Source of the DNA: Campylorhamphus procurvoides
Lineage: Eukaryota > Chordata > Aves > Passeriformes > Dendrocolaptidae
Assembly: GCA_013396655.1 (NCBI GenBank)
Contig: WBMV01007805.1
Coordinates: forward strand, 37,959 to 101,958
Length of the DNA stretch: 64,000 nucleotides
Reading direction: 5' to 3'
The translations under genes were made by a program, and so were the position numbers. Shown here piece by piece: positions 1 to 10,374 of the stretch. The notes below the pieces were generated by a model that had not been told where the DNA came from, ran no database searches, and was given only the letters and a program-made list of their open reading frames with translations. Position 1 is the stretch's first letter, and the number at the start of each line of letters is the position of its first letter.

Positions 1-884
1 CTGCTAAGCACAAGGCTGGGATAAGCTTTAATGGCTGATGGGAGGCAGGAAGAAAAGCATGGGAAAAGGGAGTTTCTCAGCACCCAATGTGCTGCAAGAC
101 CGAAGCACAGAGCACATCGACGGCCAAAGTGTTGAACAACACATGGTAGGAATTGAGCATCGTGCCCAAGGTGGACTGCTGGGGCTGAAAATTTAATCCT
201 GATATAATTAGAGACAGCTCACACAGCACAACTGTGGAGTCATGAGTCAGGGGGTGAGATGCCACCAGTGTCAAGGAGTGATGTGTGTAACAATCTGCTG
301 CCCCATGCATAAAAGGATGGAGCAATACCCTGAGAGAAGGGGGAAGGTTTCTCTGTCCACCCAGAGAGGTGTTTGGCCTTGAGGAACTTCAGTATCATGT
401 CCAATCAAGGACACAAAATCTAAACAAATTAAAATGCATCTGGAGGGATGTGCAGGTACATTAAAAGAGCTTTCTGACCTTTACTGGGATTGTTTTATAC
501 CCTGGAGCATGACATTTTATTACTCCCACCTTCTACATAATTTATCATAGAAAAATATTATTTTGGCTGTAAAATTATTCACCTTCATTTAAGTCCAGCA
601 ATAGCATTTAACTTTCTGTTCCTTTTTGAAACTGATTTCCCCAGAAAAATTACTTACTGTGCCAAGACATTCCTTGGGCTCTGAATTTCCCTGCCATTAA
701 TGTCACGGAATGGGACATCACCACTGGGAGGGTGATCATTTCTGGGATAACCTTGAAAGCAACAGAGTGGAGCCCCTCACTGGAGTCATTCTCATGCAGA
801 TTTTCCAGTGGAGATGATCCCAGTTTTTCCTGTGGTGATTATTACCACCACCACAGTCACTTTGCTGCCCTGCTCTGATCCCCT

Positions 885-1069
885 TAACCTGAACAGGTTG
901 TCCAGAGAGGCTGGGGCTGCCCCATCCCTGGAAGGGTTCAAGGTCATGTTGGACAGGGCTTGGAGCAACCTGGTCCAGTGGAATGGAGTGGAATGAGCAG
1001 GGAGTGGAATGAGATGAACTTTCAGGTCCCTTCCAACCCAAACCAGTCTGTGATTCCATGATTCTGTGA
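885..1069 (+). mobile_element. CR1 LINE 3' fragment
   Basis: The sequence runs from 'gttgtccagagaggctgggg' through 'ggacagggcttggagcaacc' to the CR1 3' terminus 'ccttccaacccaaaccagtc', ending in 'attctgtga'. This is the sense strand of the avian CR1 3' end. The copy is severely 5' truncated, which is usual for CR1, and carries a small internal 'gtggaatgagcag' duplication. The left boundary is approximate. Confidence 0.9.
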
Positions 1070-2077
1070 GCTAAAAGCCACGATGACAATAATTATTTCT
1101 ACTTTCACCTAAGCCCATTATTTAGGCACTGTGCAAACTTATGGCAAAAGGTGATCTTTGCTGAAAAAAGGTTTTCCAACTAAAGCCCTCATGCTGTGAT
1201 GGGAAAAACTCTGGATTGAATCAGCAGGAAGGGTTTGGGTCTGTCTCTGGGCACCTGGGAGATTCCAGGTGCGATTCAGGCAGCTGAAACAAGGTGAGAG
1301 GAGGGATGCAAGATGCATCCAGTGGGGTGCATGAGAGCCAGACCATACCCCAGGAGCTCTCTGAGAGAGCCACAGGGCTGCGGGAATAGTGGAGCCTTTA
1401 AACTGATTGTTGCCATAACAAGAAAATATAAGGGATTTGGTTTGAATCAAACTGATGTGAAAAATTCAGTCAGGGAAATGTTGGTGCATTGATGTATTTT
1501 GGTCACTTTGTCCTTTCTTACTCCTTTTACTTTCTCCATTTCAGAGGTAAATTTCTTTTAAGGCTTTGCTCACACAGCATGGAAATTAAGTGTTTTCTTT
1601 ATCAATTAATAGATCAGAAGGTTTCAGTGCTTTCCAAATTCCAGAAGGTGAAGCCTCAGGGGGTTTCTGAGTCCTCACTGAATCCCTGAATACACCCCTG
1701 AATAAGGTAGTTTTTCACAAACTTGTCTGCTAGAAAAAGGGGGGAAAGAGCCATCATCATCCAACCTGTGAGGCTGGACCAGGTCCCACCTTCCCCTGAT
1801 CCCAAACCAGACAGCACTGAGTTCTGAACAAAAAGTTGCCCCTTTTTGTCCAAAACAAGGAAAGGATGCTTGTGATGGAGGAAGAGAAAGGGTGGAGGCA
1901 CAAACAGGCAGTTAATGTATTCCCCGTCAGCCCAGCTCGCTGTGCTCCCTGCCCTGATGAATATTGAAGAATTTCATACAAATTGGAACTGGTTCAGCAG
2001 GACAGTTTTCCAGAAAGGCTTCCTGGTCACCGCTGGGGGCCCTTTCCTCCATGGAGGAGTGCACAGTCCACAGGAAG

Positions 2078-2286
2078 GCATTCTTGGCTGTGAGGGTGGG
2101 CAGGCCGTGGCACAGGGTGCCCAGAGAAGCTGTGGCTGCCCCTGGATCCCTGGGAGTGTCCAAGGCCAGGTTAGACAGGGCTTGGAGCAACCTGGGCTGG
2201 TGGAAGGTGTCCCTGCCATGGCAGGGAGTGGAACACGATGAGCTTTAATGTCCCTTCCAACCCAAGCCAGTCCATGATTCTGTAAT
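2078..2286 (+). mobile_element. CR1 LINE 3' fragment
   Basis: It contains the CR1 block 'gtgagggtgggcaggccgtg', then the block with 'cccagagaagctgtggctgc', and ends 'cccttccaacccaagccagt' plus 'attctgta'. It is in sense orientation and 5' truncated at about 2078. Confidence 0.9.
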
Positions 2287-3176
2287 GGCACATGGCAGTG
2301 CCAGGGCAGCCACCTCTGAGGTTGCACCTTTCCCCAAGGCCTTGGGCAGTGTTAACCCTTGGAGCCCAATACAGAAGATGAGGGACCTCTCTACCACCTA
2401 AAAGCAAAGCATTTCACAGTTGGCTTTTAACACAGGTGATGCGAGAGGCTGGCACTGCAAAAGAGCTTGGAGTTGCTCTCTGGGTGACTCTGGGAGTTCA
2501 ACAGAGTCTCTGATGAGAAATAAAGTTTTGCAAGAGTTGAACCCACAGCAAAAGGTTCAAGGTTGGTGGGGGGCCAAGATTAACATTGACAAGGTATGGA
2601 GAGTTTCCCAGGAATGAAGCTACTAGAGATCACCAAGGCCTTGCACTGAAACCATGACTGACTCCAAGAAGAGAAGAGACAGAGGGACAGGCAAGGCTGA
2701 GAGGAGCAGGAGGAACTTCAGAGCTGTAATCTTGTAGCTGCCTCCTCTCACACCATGACAGAGCAGAGTAGGGAAAAAAGCCACCAGGGCCCTCATGGCC
2801 TGGCTTTGCAGTGGCTCAGCAGAGATTTGCACACAGGATGGTGCTGGGCCTATGAGCTCGGGCAGGGTTTTCTTGGGAACACCAGATTTTGCTGCAGCAA
2901 AAAATAAGGACTGTCAGCCAGAACACAAGGAGGGTGTTTCCAAATGTCATCCCAGACTCTTACGTGGAAGTCACAGCATTGCTGTGAGCACTGCTACCAG
3001 TAAAGAAATGAAAGCTCTATGCAGAGAGAGGAAAAAACCTGAACTATGAGATTTATAGTTATGAATTGCTTCCACAAAAGACATGTGCAGTGTGTCCAAG
3101 TGAGTTAATAAATGCTTGGGTGGCCCTGGATCAAAAGCAGCAATGCTTAGTGTGGTCAGACATGCTGAGCCCTTGA

Positions 3177-3515
3177 TCACAGAATAGTTTGGGTTGGAAA
3201 GGACCTTAAAGCTCACCTTGTTCCACCCCCTGCCATGGGCAGGGACACCTTCCACTAGCCCAGATTGCTCCAAGCCCATCCAACATGGTCTTGAACACTT
3301 CCAGGGATGGAGCAGCCACAGGTTTTCTGGGCAGCCTGTGCCAGGGCCTCCCACCCTCACAGGGAGGATTTTTTCCTAATATCTAATCTAAACACACTGA
3401 CTGTCAGTTTGAACCCATTCCATCTTGCCCTGTCACTCCATGCTCTTGTAAATAGTCCTACCCCATCCTTCCCAAATGTTCCCTGCAGGTACTGGCAGGT
3501 ACTGACCATGTCTCT
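3177..3515 (-). mobile_element. CR1 LINE 3' fragment (antisense to CREBBP)
   Basis: It begins with the reverse complement of the CR1 terminus ('cacagaatagtttgggttgg'), continues through 'ccatgggcagggacaccttc' and 'cctaatatctaatctaa', and reaches the block around 'cttgtaaatagtccta' and 'ggtactggcaggtact'. It is one of the longer CR1 copies in the window. The right boundary is uncertain. Confidence 0.92.
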
Positions 3516-6500
3516 GTGGTGCCGTGGTGGAAAGAGCAGAGGGCAGAAATGGGTGAGGAGGAATCTGGAGACACCTTTCAAGGGATGAGGAATCCCCCAA
3601 GCCTCCAGATCTGAAGATGGTGACATGCCAGTGCTCTGAGCATGAGGAGAGAAGAGGAGAATGAATGGAGTGAGGCACCAGCCTCGTGGGAAGGACGAGG
3701 TCTTTCTCCAACACATGGATCCCGTGGGGAGCCAGAGGGGGATGTGAGCAGTTCTCACTGCTGGAGTTCACAGTTCAGCACCTCAGCTTGGGCTGCCTTT
3801 CATGTGGGATTCAGCTCATGCCAAGCTCTGAGCAGCAGCACCTGAAGAGCTTGGGAACGTCCCCTCCTCCTGATGGTGTCATAGGGAAGGCCAAATCTTT
3901 AGCTGAGGGACAAGGCAGGGAGGTGGGAAACACTGGAATCTTCCCATCACAAATGGCCCGAGTGTATCGATGGGCATCCTGCCCTTCTTTGTGCTCAGGG
4001 AAGGGATCTTTCACTGTAATCAGAGTGGGGAAAAAAAGTTCTGTGTCTTTCTCTTGGCCCTTGTTGGCTGAAACCACCCCTAAACCACTAATTGCAACTG
4101 CTGAAAGGGAGCTAGCAGACATGAAACTTGCCCAGATTGCCCAGATTACTGTTTTATGGATAGAAATGTGATTTTTAAACTGACTGTGGGGCAGGATGTG
4201 AGCTGGTGTCAGGTGGATGAGAAACCATAATGTAGCACAGCCCAAAGAAAGGCATTTTTCATAGCAGCTTGACTTTAAAAATAAAGAAAAATGGACTGTT
4301 GTCTCTCAGACAGAGTGCAAACTACGATTTATGAAGCAACAACCTGGGATGAGAGAGCTAAAACAGGTTTATACAGCCTTTTCTTAATAGTTTGTCAGGC
4401 ATGGCAAAAATACAGGCCAACTCCAGCAAAAAGGCTTCACATTTGGGACATAAGAAAGAAGAACCCCTCAGAGTGACAGATTTGATTATGCTGATGACAG
4501 GAGACTACGTGTTTCTCCTGAACTGTTATTCTCACTTCTGTGAGGCAGCCTTACTTGTTACTTGGGGGATTCCTCCACATCCAAGTGGTGCCTGTGGAGA
4601 GGGTGGGCTTGCCAGATGATAGACAGGAATTGGAGCAGTTCACAGTGATGTCCAAGCCTGCATCCAGTCCCCACTGGACTCTTTCAACAGAGAGGTAGGA
4701 AATGAATTAATGAATATATACTGAAAAGTAGAGCAGAACCAGAATCAGATCTGAGCAGTACTTGATAGCATTAGATGACAGGATGGCACTTAGAGAACTT
4801 GTTTAGCCATCTGCAAACACTTCTTTTGCATCAAATGAAGCAAGGAGACCCTTTGGGACACACATGAGGCTCCGCAGCCCACGGGGCTGAGGGTTTGCAG
4901 AAGTGCAAAGACGTACAGCTAAACACAAACCAGGGCTGTGATTGCGGTCCTGGGTTACCACCACTTCCTGAAAACCATGGAATTCACACATACAATGGAA
5001 ATCAGAAGCCAGAAACCAGTTATTTCACAGAAAGTTGCTCCACAATCCCATGAGTGCAGGGTGTGTGTAACCAGACGTGCTTGGAGAAAGAAGAGGCAGC
5101 ACCTTCTGCAGCAGCCAAGGGGAGAGGAGGCAACAGGCTCTGGGCTTCTCTTTTCCCTGGGACAGCTTTGGCAGCACACAGGGATGGTAAGGCTGGGTGC
5201 TGAGACATAACATTACCAGGAAAAACAAGAGCCCCATTCCCAATGGGAACTGCTGTGGTAATGCCACTGTGACTATGAGTTACAGGGCAGAGCTTCTCAG
5301 AAGTTATTCAAACACTGCTAATTGTTTGGCTGTGAGGTTTTGAGGTCACAAGCTATAGAAATGATACTTCCATGTTTTGGGTGGGGAAGGAAGGTAGGAT
5401 CTCGGGAACTGTGTCTTTAAGCAGCTTAGTTCTGGAGACAGGAAGTCTGGCTATGGGCTGCAGCAGTGCAGATTTTATTATGCAATTTCTCTTGGAACTG
5501 GTCCCTGAATAAAGGAGTTATCCATTAAGCACCTGCTTCACCCTGCCCCCTGAGCACGGTGGGTGAAGGCCTCGGGAAGCCCAGCAAGGGCTTAGCCATC
5601 AGCTGAGGCAGCACAGAGCCCTGCATCGGGGTCCAGACTGGGAATCCTGGTGTGTTTGTTACACAGTGTCTTTCAAAGAGTTTCTTTCCACAAAATCCTC
5701 CTCTGTTTGAGCTCGTTCTGTGTTTGGCATTACCAGCGGGTGAGGCATCTGACTCCTGCAGCACTGATACCAAAGGGCTGTGGTATCCTGGGCACTGCAG
5801 AACTCTTAGAGTTTTTGGTTATTTAATCATAGCCCTGTTTCCAGGGGCAGTGGGTAACAGCCAAAGTTCACCTTTCCCTCCTGCCATCAACCCAGTGCTG
5901 TTCTGATCTCAGGGCAAGGGTCAATTGAGGCCATCCTGAAGGGCCATCATGTCACAGGGAAACAGCAGGACCCAGCAGCAACAGGATCCTCCTCCTCTGG
6001 CCCTGCTGCCTGGGGAAGAGGATTCCCTCCTTCCACAGCACCTCCTTCCCCTCCCACCCTGTTCCTGGGACTCCCAGCCCCGCTCGGATTTCCCCAGCAT
6101 GGCAAGCCTGGCACTTGCTGTAAAGATGGAGCAGTTCTCCCAAGGAATGGAAGAGGAATCACAGCTTCCATCTGCCCTCTGGTCTGCCCCTCCCCATTCC
6201 CAGTGCTGAGTACATGGCATTCCCTCACAGGCCCCAACACAGCAGCTCCTGCCACAGCAGTGGTGGTGGCAGGGTCCCTTGCTCAGCAGCTGTGTGGTCA
6301 GTGTCACAGTACTGGTGTGACACTGCTGTCTTGCCCAGCACCAGGCAGCATGGACAGCCCCTGGAGCCAGGCAGTAGCTGTGAGACCACTCAGGATGTGT
6401 CCCCAGTGGTAAATCTGCATCCTGATTTCACGCCAGAGCTGCAGAGTTGGAGCAGCAGCAGGGAAGGGGAGCTAAGTGGTATGGGGGCTCCTGGTGTCAG

Positions 6501-6528
6501 CTGTTCCAGCAATTCTGTGAGTGACTTA

Positions 6529-6636
6529 ATCATAGAATCACAGACTGGTTTGGATTGGAGGAGCCTTAAAGCCCATCTCATTCCACCCTCCTGCCCTGGG
6601 CAGGGACAGCTTTCACTGCTCCAGGGTGCCCAGGTT
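6529..6636 (-). mobile_element. Short CR1 LINE fragment
   Basis: It starts 'atcatagaatcacagactgg' and runs through 'ggagccttaaagcccatctc' to 'ctgctccagggtgcccagg', where CR1 similarity stops. This is the 3' terminal 100 or so bases of a CR1 in antisense orientation. Confidence 0.85.
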
Positions 6637-7096
6637 GTAAAGGGAAAGGCAAACAGAAGGAGTGATCCAAGCTGCAGTTCAAAATACACCAACCAAACTT
6701 GTTAAAAACTCCAAGCAGCAGCCAGCAAAGGGCACTGCTGTCCTCAGCTGTGCCTGACAGTCTGACCCGATTCCCACCCATAGCAAAACATCTTCCCTTA
6801 ACCTAAACTGGGATTAATGCCTTCTATCACAGTAAAACACTGCTGGACAAGAGCTGTTGCTCTCGTGTCTGCAGCCACTGTGAGACACTGAACCCTGTCC
6901 CACACTGAGACATCCTGAAACAGATGGGAACTCGCTGGTTTTGAAGGAAATTAAGGCAGGCATAACCAGGGAGCCCTTACTTGTGTAACTAATGAGTAAT
7001 ACAGTGATAGAAGCAGAGGCCTGTAAGAGACCTCCATGTGATTACAGCCAGACCTCAGCAAGGACAGGCACCATGTAAATAAACGCAGAATTTGCA

Positions 7097-7143
7097 AGTA
7101 AATGTAATGAAATGCATGTAAATGTAGAAGTAAATGTAATGAA
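7097..7143 (+). repeat. Short direct repeat, AT-rich
   Basis: The 15-mer 'agtaaatgtaatgaa' occurs twice, about 31 bp apart, with further 'atgtaaatg' echoes between. It is a small degenerate tandem array with no inferred function. Confidence 0.6.
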
Positions 7144-7554
7144 TTCGAGTTTTGCAGTAAACAAAAGGCAGACTTACTCTTTGCAAAGGAAGATAGATCT
7201 CCTTTAAACCAACACATTATTGCTGATGAACCCACCTCAGCTTATGGAGCTTGTCAACACATCCTGGGGATTGTCTCAGTGCCTTTCTCCAGCCTCTCGT
7301 CCCGGTGTGGTTGCCCTTCGAGGGCATTCCAACATGAAGGCGATGAAAACAGCCCCAAGCAACCAGTTTGGGTACAGGGAGCTCTGGTGCCATACGGGGC
7401 TTATACGACCTGCTTCTCAGGTTGGGAACCAGTATGGAAATCCATGGAAGTGCACGAGCTCCAGTCTTCTAAACCTGTTTTGGGCTGGGGAGGTCTGTCT
7501 AGACAGAGCACAAGGTGTTTGTAAAGTGAAGCTGCGTTTGTTGTGAGAGTGGGT

Positions 7555-8166
7555 CAGCTCTGAGGGCATGAGGGGAAAGGGGGGCACTGAGGGGGGAGCT
7601 TGGCAGCAGAGGTGATGAGTGGGACATTAAGAGGGGACATTTGTGGTGAGACTGAGAGGGGAAATTGAGGGGAAACTGAGGGGAAACTAAGAGGGAAGAC
7701 TGGGGGGGGCTGCTGTGAGGGGAGACCAAGAGAGGACATTTTGTAGGAGGACTCAGAGGGGAAACTGGGGGGAATGGGGGTGACTGAGAAGAGATGCTGT
7801 GAGGGGGCATCGTTGGTGGGACTGAGNGTGGTCAGCGTTGGTGGGACGGAGAAGGGAGACTGAAGTGGGGATTGTGAGGGGGCATTGAGCCATCTGGGAC
7901 TGAGGGGAGAAGGAGGGAATGTGGGGATACCGTGAGGGGGGCACTGGGACATCTGAGGGGACACTGTGAGCATGGAGATGGGACACTGTGAGGGCGACAC
8001 TGGGACACCTGAGGGGACACGGGGAGGGGACACCGTGAGGGGGCACTGGGACATCTGAGNNNNNNNNNNNNNNNNNNNNNNNNNNNGGGAGCATGGGGAG
8101 GGGACACTATGAGGGGGCACTGGGACATCTGAGGGGACACAGGGAGGGGACACTGTGAGGGGGCAG
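7555..8166 (+). repeat. G/A-rich minisatellite, with assembly gap
   Basis: The + strand is a run of variants of 'gggacactgtgagggggcac' and 'tgggacatctgaggggacac'. The 5' half is degenerate ('aggggaaactgaggggaaac') and the part after about 7930 is more regular, with a unit of roughly 55-60 bp built from shorter ones. The purine bias and many G3-G6 runs give it G-quadruplex potential. A single N lies at 7827 and a 27-base N block at 8060-8086, so the true copy number is unknown. Long open frames here on the minus strand are repeat artefacts. Confidence 0.9.
8060..8086. other. Assembly gap (27 N)
   Basis: There are 27 consecutive N inside the G/A-rich minisatellite. The flanks on both sides are the same repeat ('gggcactgggacatctgag' before, 'gggagcatggggaggggaca' after). 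The gap therefore most likely reflects a collapsed or unresolved tandem array. Confidence 0.98.
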
Positions 8167-8309
8167 CTCAGGGGTACTGCACCAGGAGCCCCAGACAGAA
8201 CCCCTCGGCCGGGGCCGGGCACCGTCTATGGGGCTGGGCGGTGATGGTGCTGTGGTGAAGGGTCCGACAGCCCCCCCGTCCCCTCCATCGCCGGGTATCC
8301 CCTCAGCGG

Positions 8310-9612
8310 ATCAGCCCAGCTCGGCTCCGGTACAGTCTGTGGGGCTGGGAGGGTCGGCCGGACCCCTCACTTCCCCCCTCCATCCCCTCACTTTCCCCCT
8401 CATCCCAGGTCAGCTCCGGGCTGGTGTCTGTGGGGCGGAGAGGCCGCCGGACCCTTCATTTTCCCGCTCCATCCCGTCATTCCCTCATCCCAGGACGGCT
8501 CGAAGTACGGTCTGTGAGGCGGAGGGGCGGCCATACCCCTCACTTTCCCGCTCATCCCCTCAGCCCTCAGCCCAGCACGGCTCCGAGGTATGGTCTGTGG
8601 GGCGGGGAGGCCGCCGGACCCTTCATTTTCCCGCTCCATCCCGTCATTCCCTCATCCCAGGACGGCTCGAAGTACGGTCTGTGAGGCGGAGGGGCGGCCA
8701 TACCCCTCACTTTCCCCCTCATCCCAGGTCAGCTCCGGGGTAGTGTCTGTGGGGCGGAGAGGCCGCCGGACCCTTCATTTTCCCGCTCCATCCCGTCATT
8801 CCCTCATCCCAGGACGGCTCGAAGTACGGTCTGTGAGGCAGAGGGGCGGCCATACCCCTCACTTTCCCGCTCATCCCCTCAGCCCTCAGCCCAGCACGGC
8901 TCCGAGGTATGGTCTGTGGGGCGGGGAGGCCGCCGGACCCTTCACTTTCCCCCTCATCCCCTCACTTTCCCCTTCATCCCACAGCCCAGCCCGGCCCCGG
9001 GTACGGTCTGTGGGGCCGATGGGCGGCCAGACCCTTCATTTTCCCGCTCCATCCCGTCATTCCCTCATCCCAGGACGGCTCGGAGTACGGTCTGTGGGGC
9101 CGATGGGCGGCGGGACTTCTCACTTTCCCCCTCATCCCCTCACTTTCCCCTTCATCCCCACACTTTCCCCCTCATCTCATGTCAGCTCCGGGGTACGGTC
9201 TGTGGGTCGGAGGGGCGGCCGGATCCCTCACTTTCCCCCTCATGCCCTCACTTTCCCCTTCATCCCACAGCCCAGCCCAGCCCCGGGTACGGTCTGTGGG
9301 GCCGATGGGCGGCCAGACTCTTCATTTTCCCCCTCCCTCCCGTCATTCCCTCATCCCAAGACGGCTCGGAGTACAGTCTGTGGGGTCGAAGGGCCTCCGG
9401 ACCCCTCACTTTCCCCCTCATCCCCTCAGCCCTCGGCCCATCCCGGCCCCGGGTAGGGTCTGTGGGACGGAGGGGCCGCCGGGCCCTTCATTTTCTCCCT
9501 CCATCCAGTTATTCCCTCATCCCAGGACGGCTCGGAGTACGGTCTGTGGGGCCGATGGGCGGCTGGACCCCTCACTTTCCCCCTCATCCCCTCACTTTCC
9601 CCTCATCCCATC
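8310..9612 (+). repeat. C-rich, CpG-containing minisatellite, about 84-bp unit, 15 copies
   Basis: The marker GTCTGTG occurs at 8335, 8426, 8510, 8593, 8677, 8745, 8829, 8912, 9006, 9090, 9198, 9292, 9376, 9458 and 9542. Spacings are 68-108 bp, mostly 82-84. Each unit has the marker followed by a G/C-rich CpG stretch ('ggggcggagaggccgccgga'), a 'cccttcattttcccgctcc' or 'ccctcactttccccctcatc' pyrimidine tract, and a 'caggacggctcg' or 'cagctccgggg' tail. Two unit types alternate (A: 'ccatcccgtcattccctcat'; B: 'catacccctcactttc') between about 8426 and 8912, giving a dimeric higher-order pattern. Large open frames on the + strand here (up to 288 codons) are translations of the repeat and are not called. 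Confidence 0.95.
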
Positions 9613-9671
9613 CCATTCCAGCCCATCCCGTCCCGGCCGCTCCCGGCGGGCCGCGCGCGCCTTTCCGGCGC

Positions 9672-9689
9672 TGTGTGTGTGTGTGTGTG
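9672..9689 (+). repeat. (TG)n microsatellite
   Basis: Nine TG dinucleotides are followed by a G run. The tract lies at the start of the CpG island. Confidence 0.95.
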
Positions 9690-9819
9690 GGAGGGGGGGG
9701 GGCTCTGTGTGTGCGAGCGAGTGAGTGAGGGGGGCGTGGCCGAGCGCGCTGACGCCACGCGCAGGCCCCGCCCCCTGCCCGCAGGCCCCGCCCCCCGGAG
9801 GGCTCTGGAAAAGCGACGC

Positions 9820-9844
9820 GAGAGAGAGAGAGAGAGAGAGAGAG
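9820..9844 (+). repeat. (GA)n microsatellite
   Basis: About twelve GA dinucleotides form the left edge of the AT-richer stretch inside the CpG island. Confidence 0.95.
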
Positions 9845-10111
9845 GAGGAAAAACCTTTGCTCCCAGGTTTCTCATAGCAAATCTGTCACGTTGGAGAGAG
9901 GCTGCTGGAGTGGAAGTATTTACAGACAGACAGAGCCCTGGTGCAGAATAGCAAAGCTTCCTGCTCGATGCTCCAGGGCTGTGGCAGGAGCCAGGATAGA
10001 GTTCTCAAGCCAAACCTCACACAGCTCCACCATAAACACCTCATCCCTCCTTGTGTGGGGATAAAATAATTTCCAGCAGAGCTGAGGCAGAGCTCTCTGG
10101 TCTTTTGGAGN

Positions 10112-10289
10112 CGGCCCGGCATGGGGGAGCGGGGGCGGCCGGACGGGCACTGAGCGGCGCTGTTGGGTTCCCGAGCGCCGGAGGAGCGGGGACAGCGAGC
10201 TCGGCGCACCCCCCCTTCTCCTCCTGCCCGGCCTCCTCCTCCTCCTCCTCCTCCCGGCAGCGATCGCCGGCCCCGCCGCCTCGGCCGCC
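10112..10289 (+). other. CREBBP: 5' untranslated part of CREBBP exon 1 (minimum extent)
   Basis: This GC-rich leader lies directly upstream of the start codon, contains a (CCT)n tract at 10233-10254, and ends in a strong Kozak context (gccgccATGG). Its true 5' end is unknown. I begin it at the base after the N at 10111 because sequence left of that N is compositionally unlike the leader. Confidence 0.55.
10121..10153 (+). other. Possible 10-codon upstream ORF in CREBBP leader
   Basis: An ATG at 10121 (context cccggcATGG) is followed by nine codons and TGA at 10151-10153, giving MGERGRPDGH. It lies 136 nt before the CREBBP ATG. It matters only if transcription starts upstream of 10121, which the sequence does not show. 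Confidence 0.35.
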
Positions 10290-10374
10290 ATGGCGGAGAA
10301 CTTACTCGACGGGCCGCCCAACCCCAAGCGAGCCAAGCTCAACTCGCCGGGCTTCTCCGCCAGCGATAGCACAG
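10290..10374 (+). CDS. CREBBP: CREBBP coding exon 1 (residues 1-28 plus one base)
   Basis: It starts at the ATG at 10290 in a near-perfect Kozak context (gccgccATGG). It encodes [20 protein letters not shown] and on to DST, then one G that completes an Asp codon with exon 2. Donor: ACAG|gtaagg. The basic PKRAKL segment (12-17) is the presumed nuclear localisation signal. Only two residues (N18, S25) appear to differ from the human N-terminus, from memory. The start is secure: it is the only Met in frame and conservation begins exactly there. Confidence 0.97.

Larger units (their letters stand above)
1..7554. other. 5' flanking intergenic region, no gene recognised
   Basis: No open frame in this stretch resembles a known protein or shows paired splice signals. 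The longest frames are about 100-160 codons and many overlap CR1 copies on both strands. In mammals the neighbour on this side of CREBBP is ADCY9, but I see none of its cyclase sequence here. Apart from four CR1 pieces (listed separately) and a short direct repeat near 7100, the stretch is ordinary mixed-composition DNA. Confidence 0.7.

Noticed and set aside
1..340. Possible LTR or promoter (cataaaagg near 307) and 82-codon minus frame
   Set aside because: I could not identify LTR ends, repeats or a protein family, so there is not enough to call.
7554..8222. 222-codon minus-strand open frame
   Set aside because: It runs through the G/A-rich minisatellite and across the N gap. It is Ser/Pro repeat translation only.
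8590..9728. Open frames of 270-288 codons on the + strand
   Set aside because: They are translations of the 84-bp minisatellite in several frames at once, with repeating peptide units. There is no sign of a real gene.
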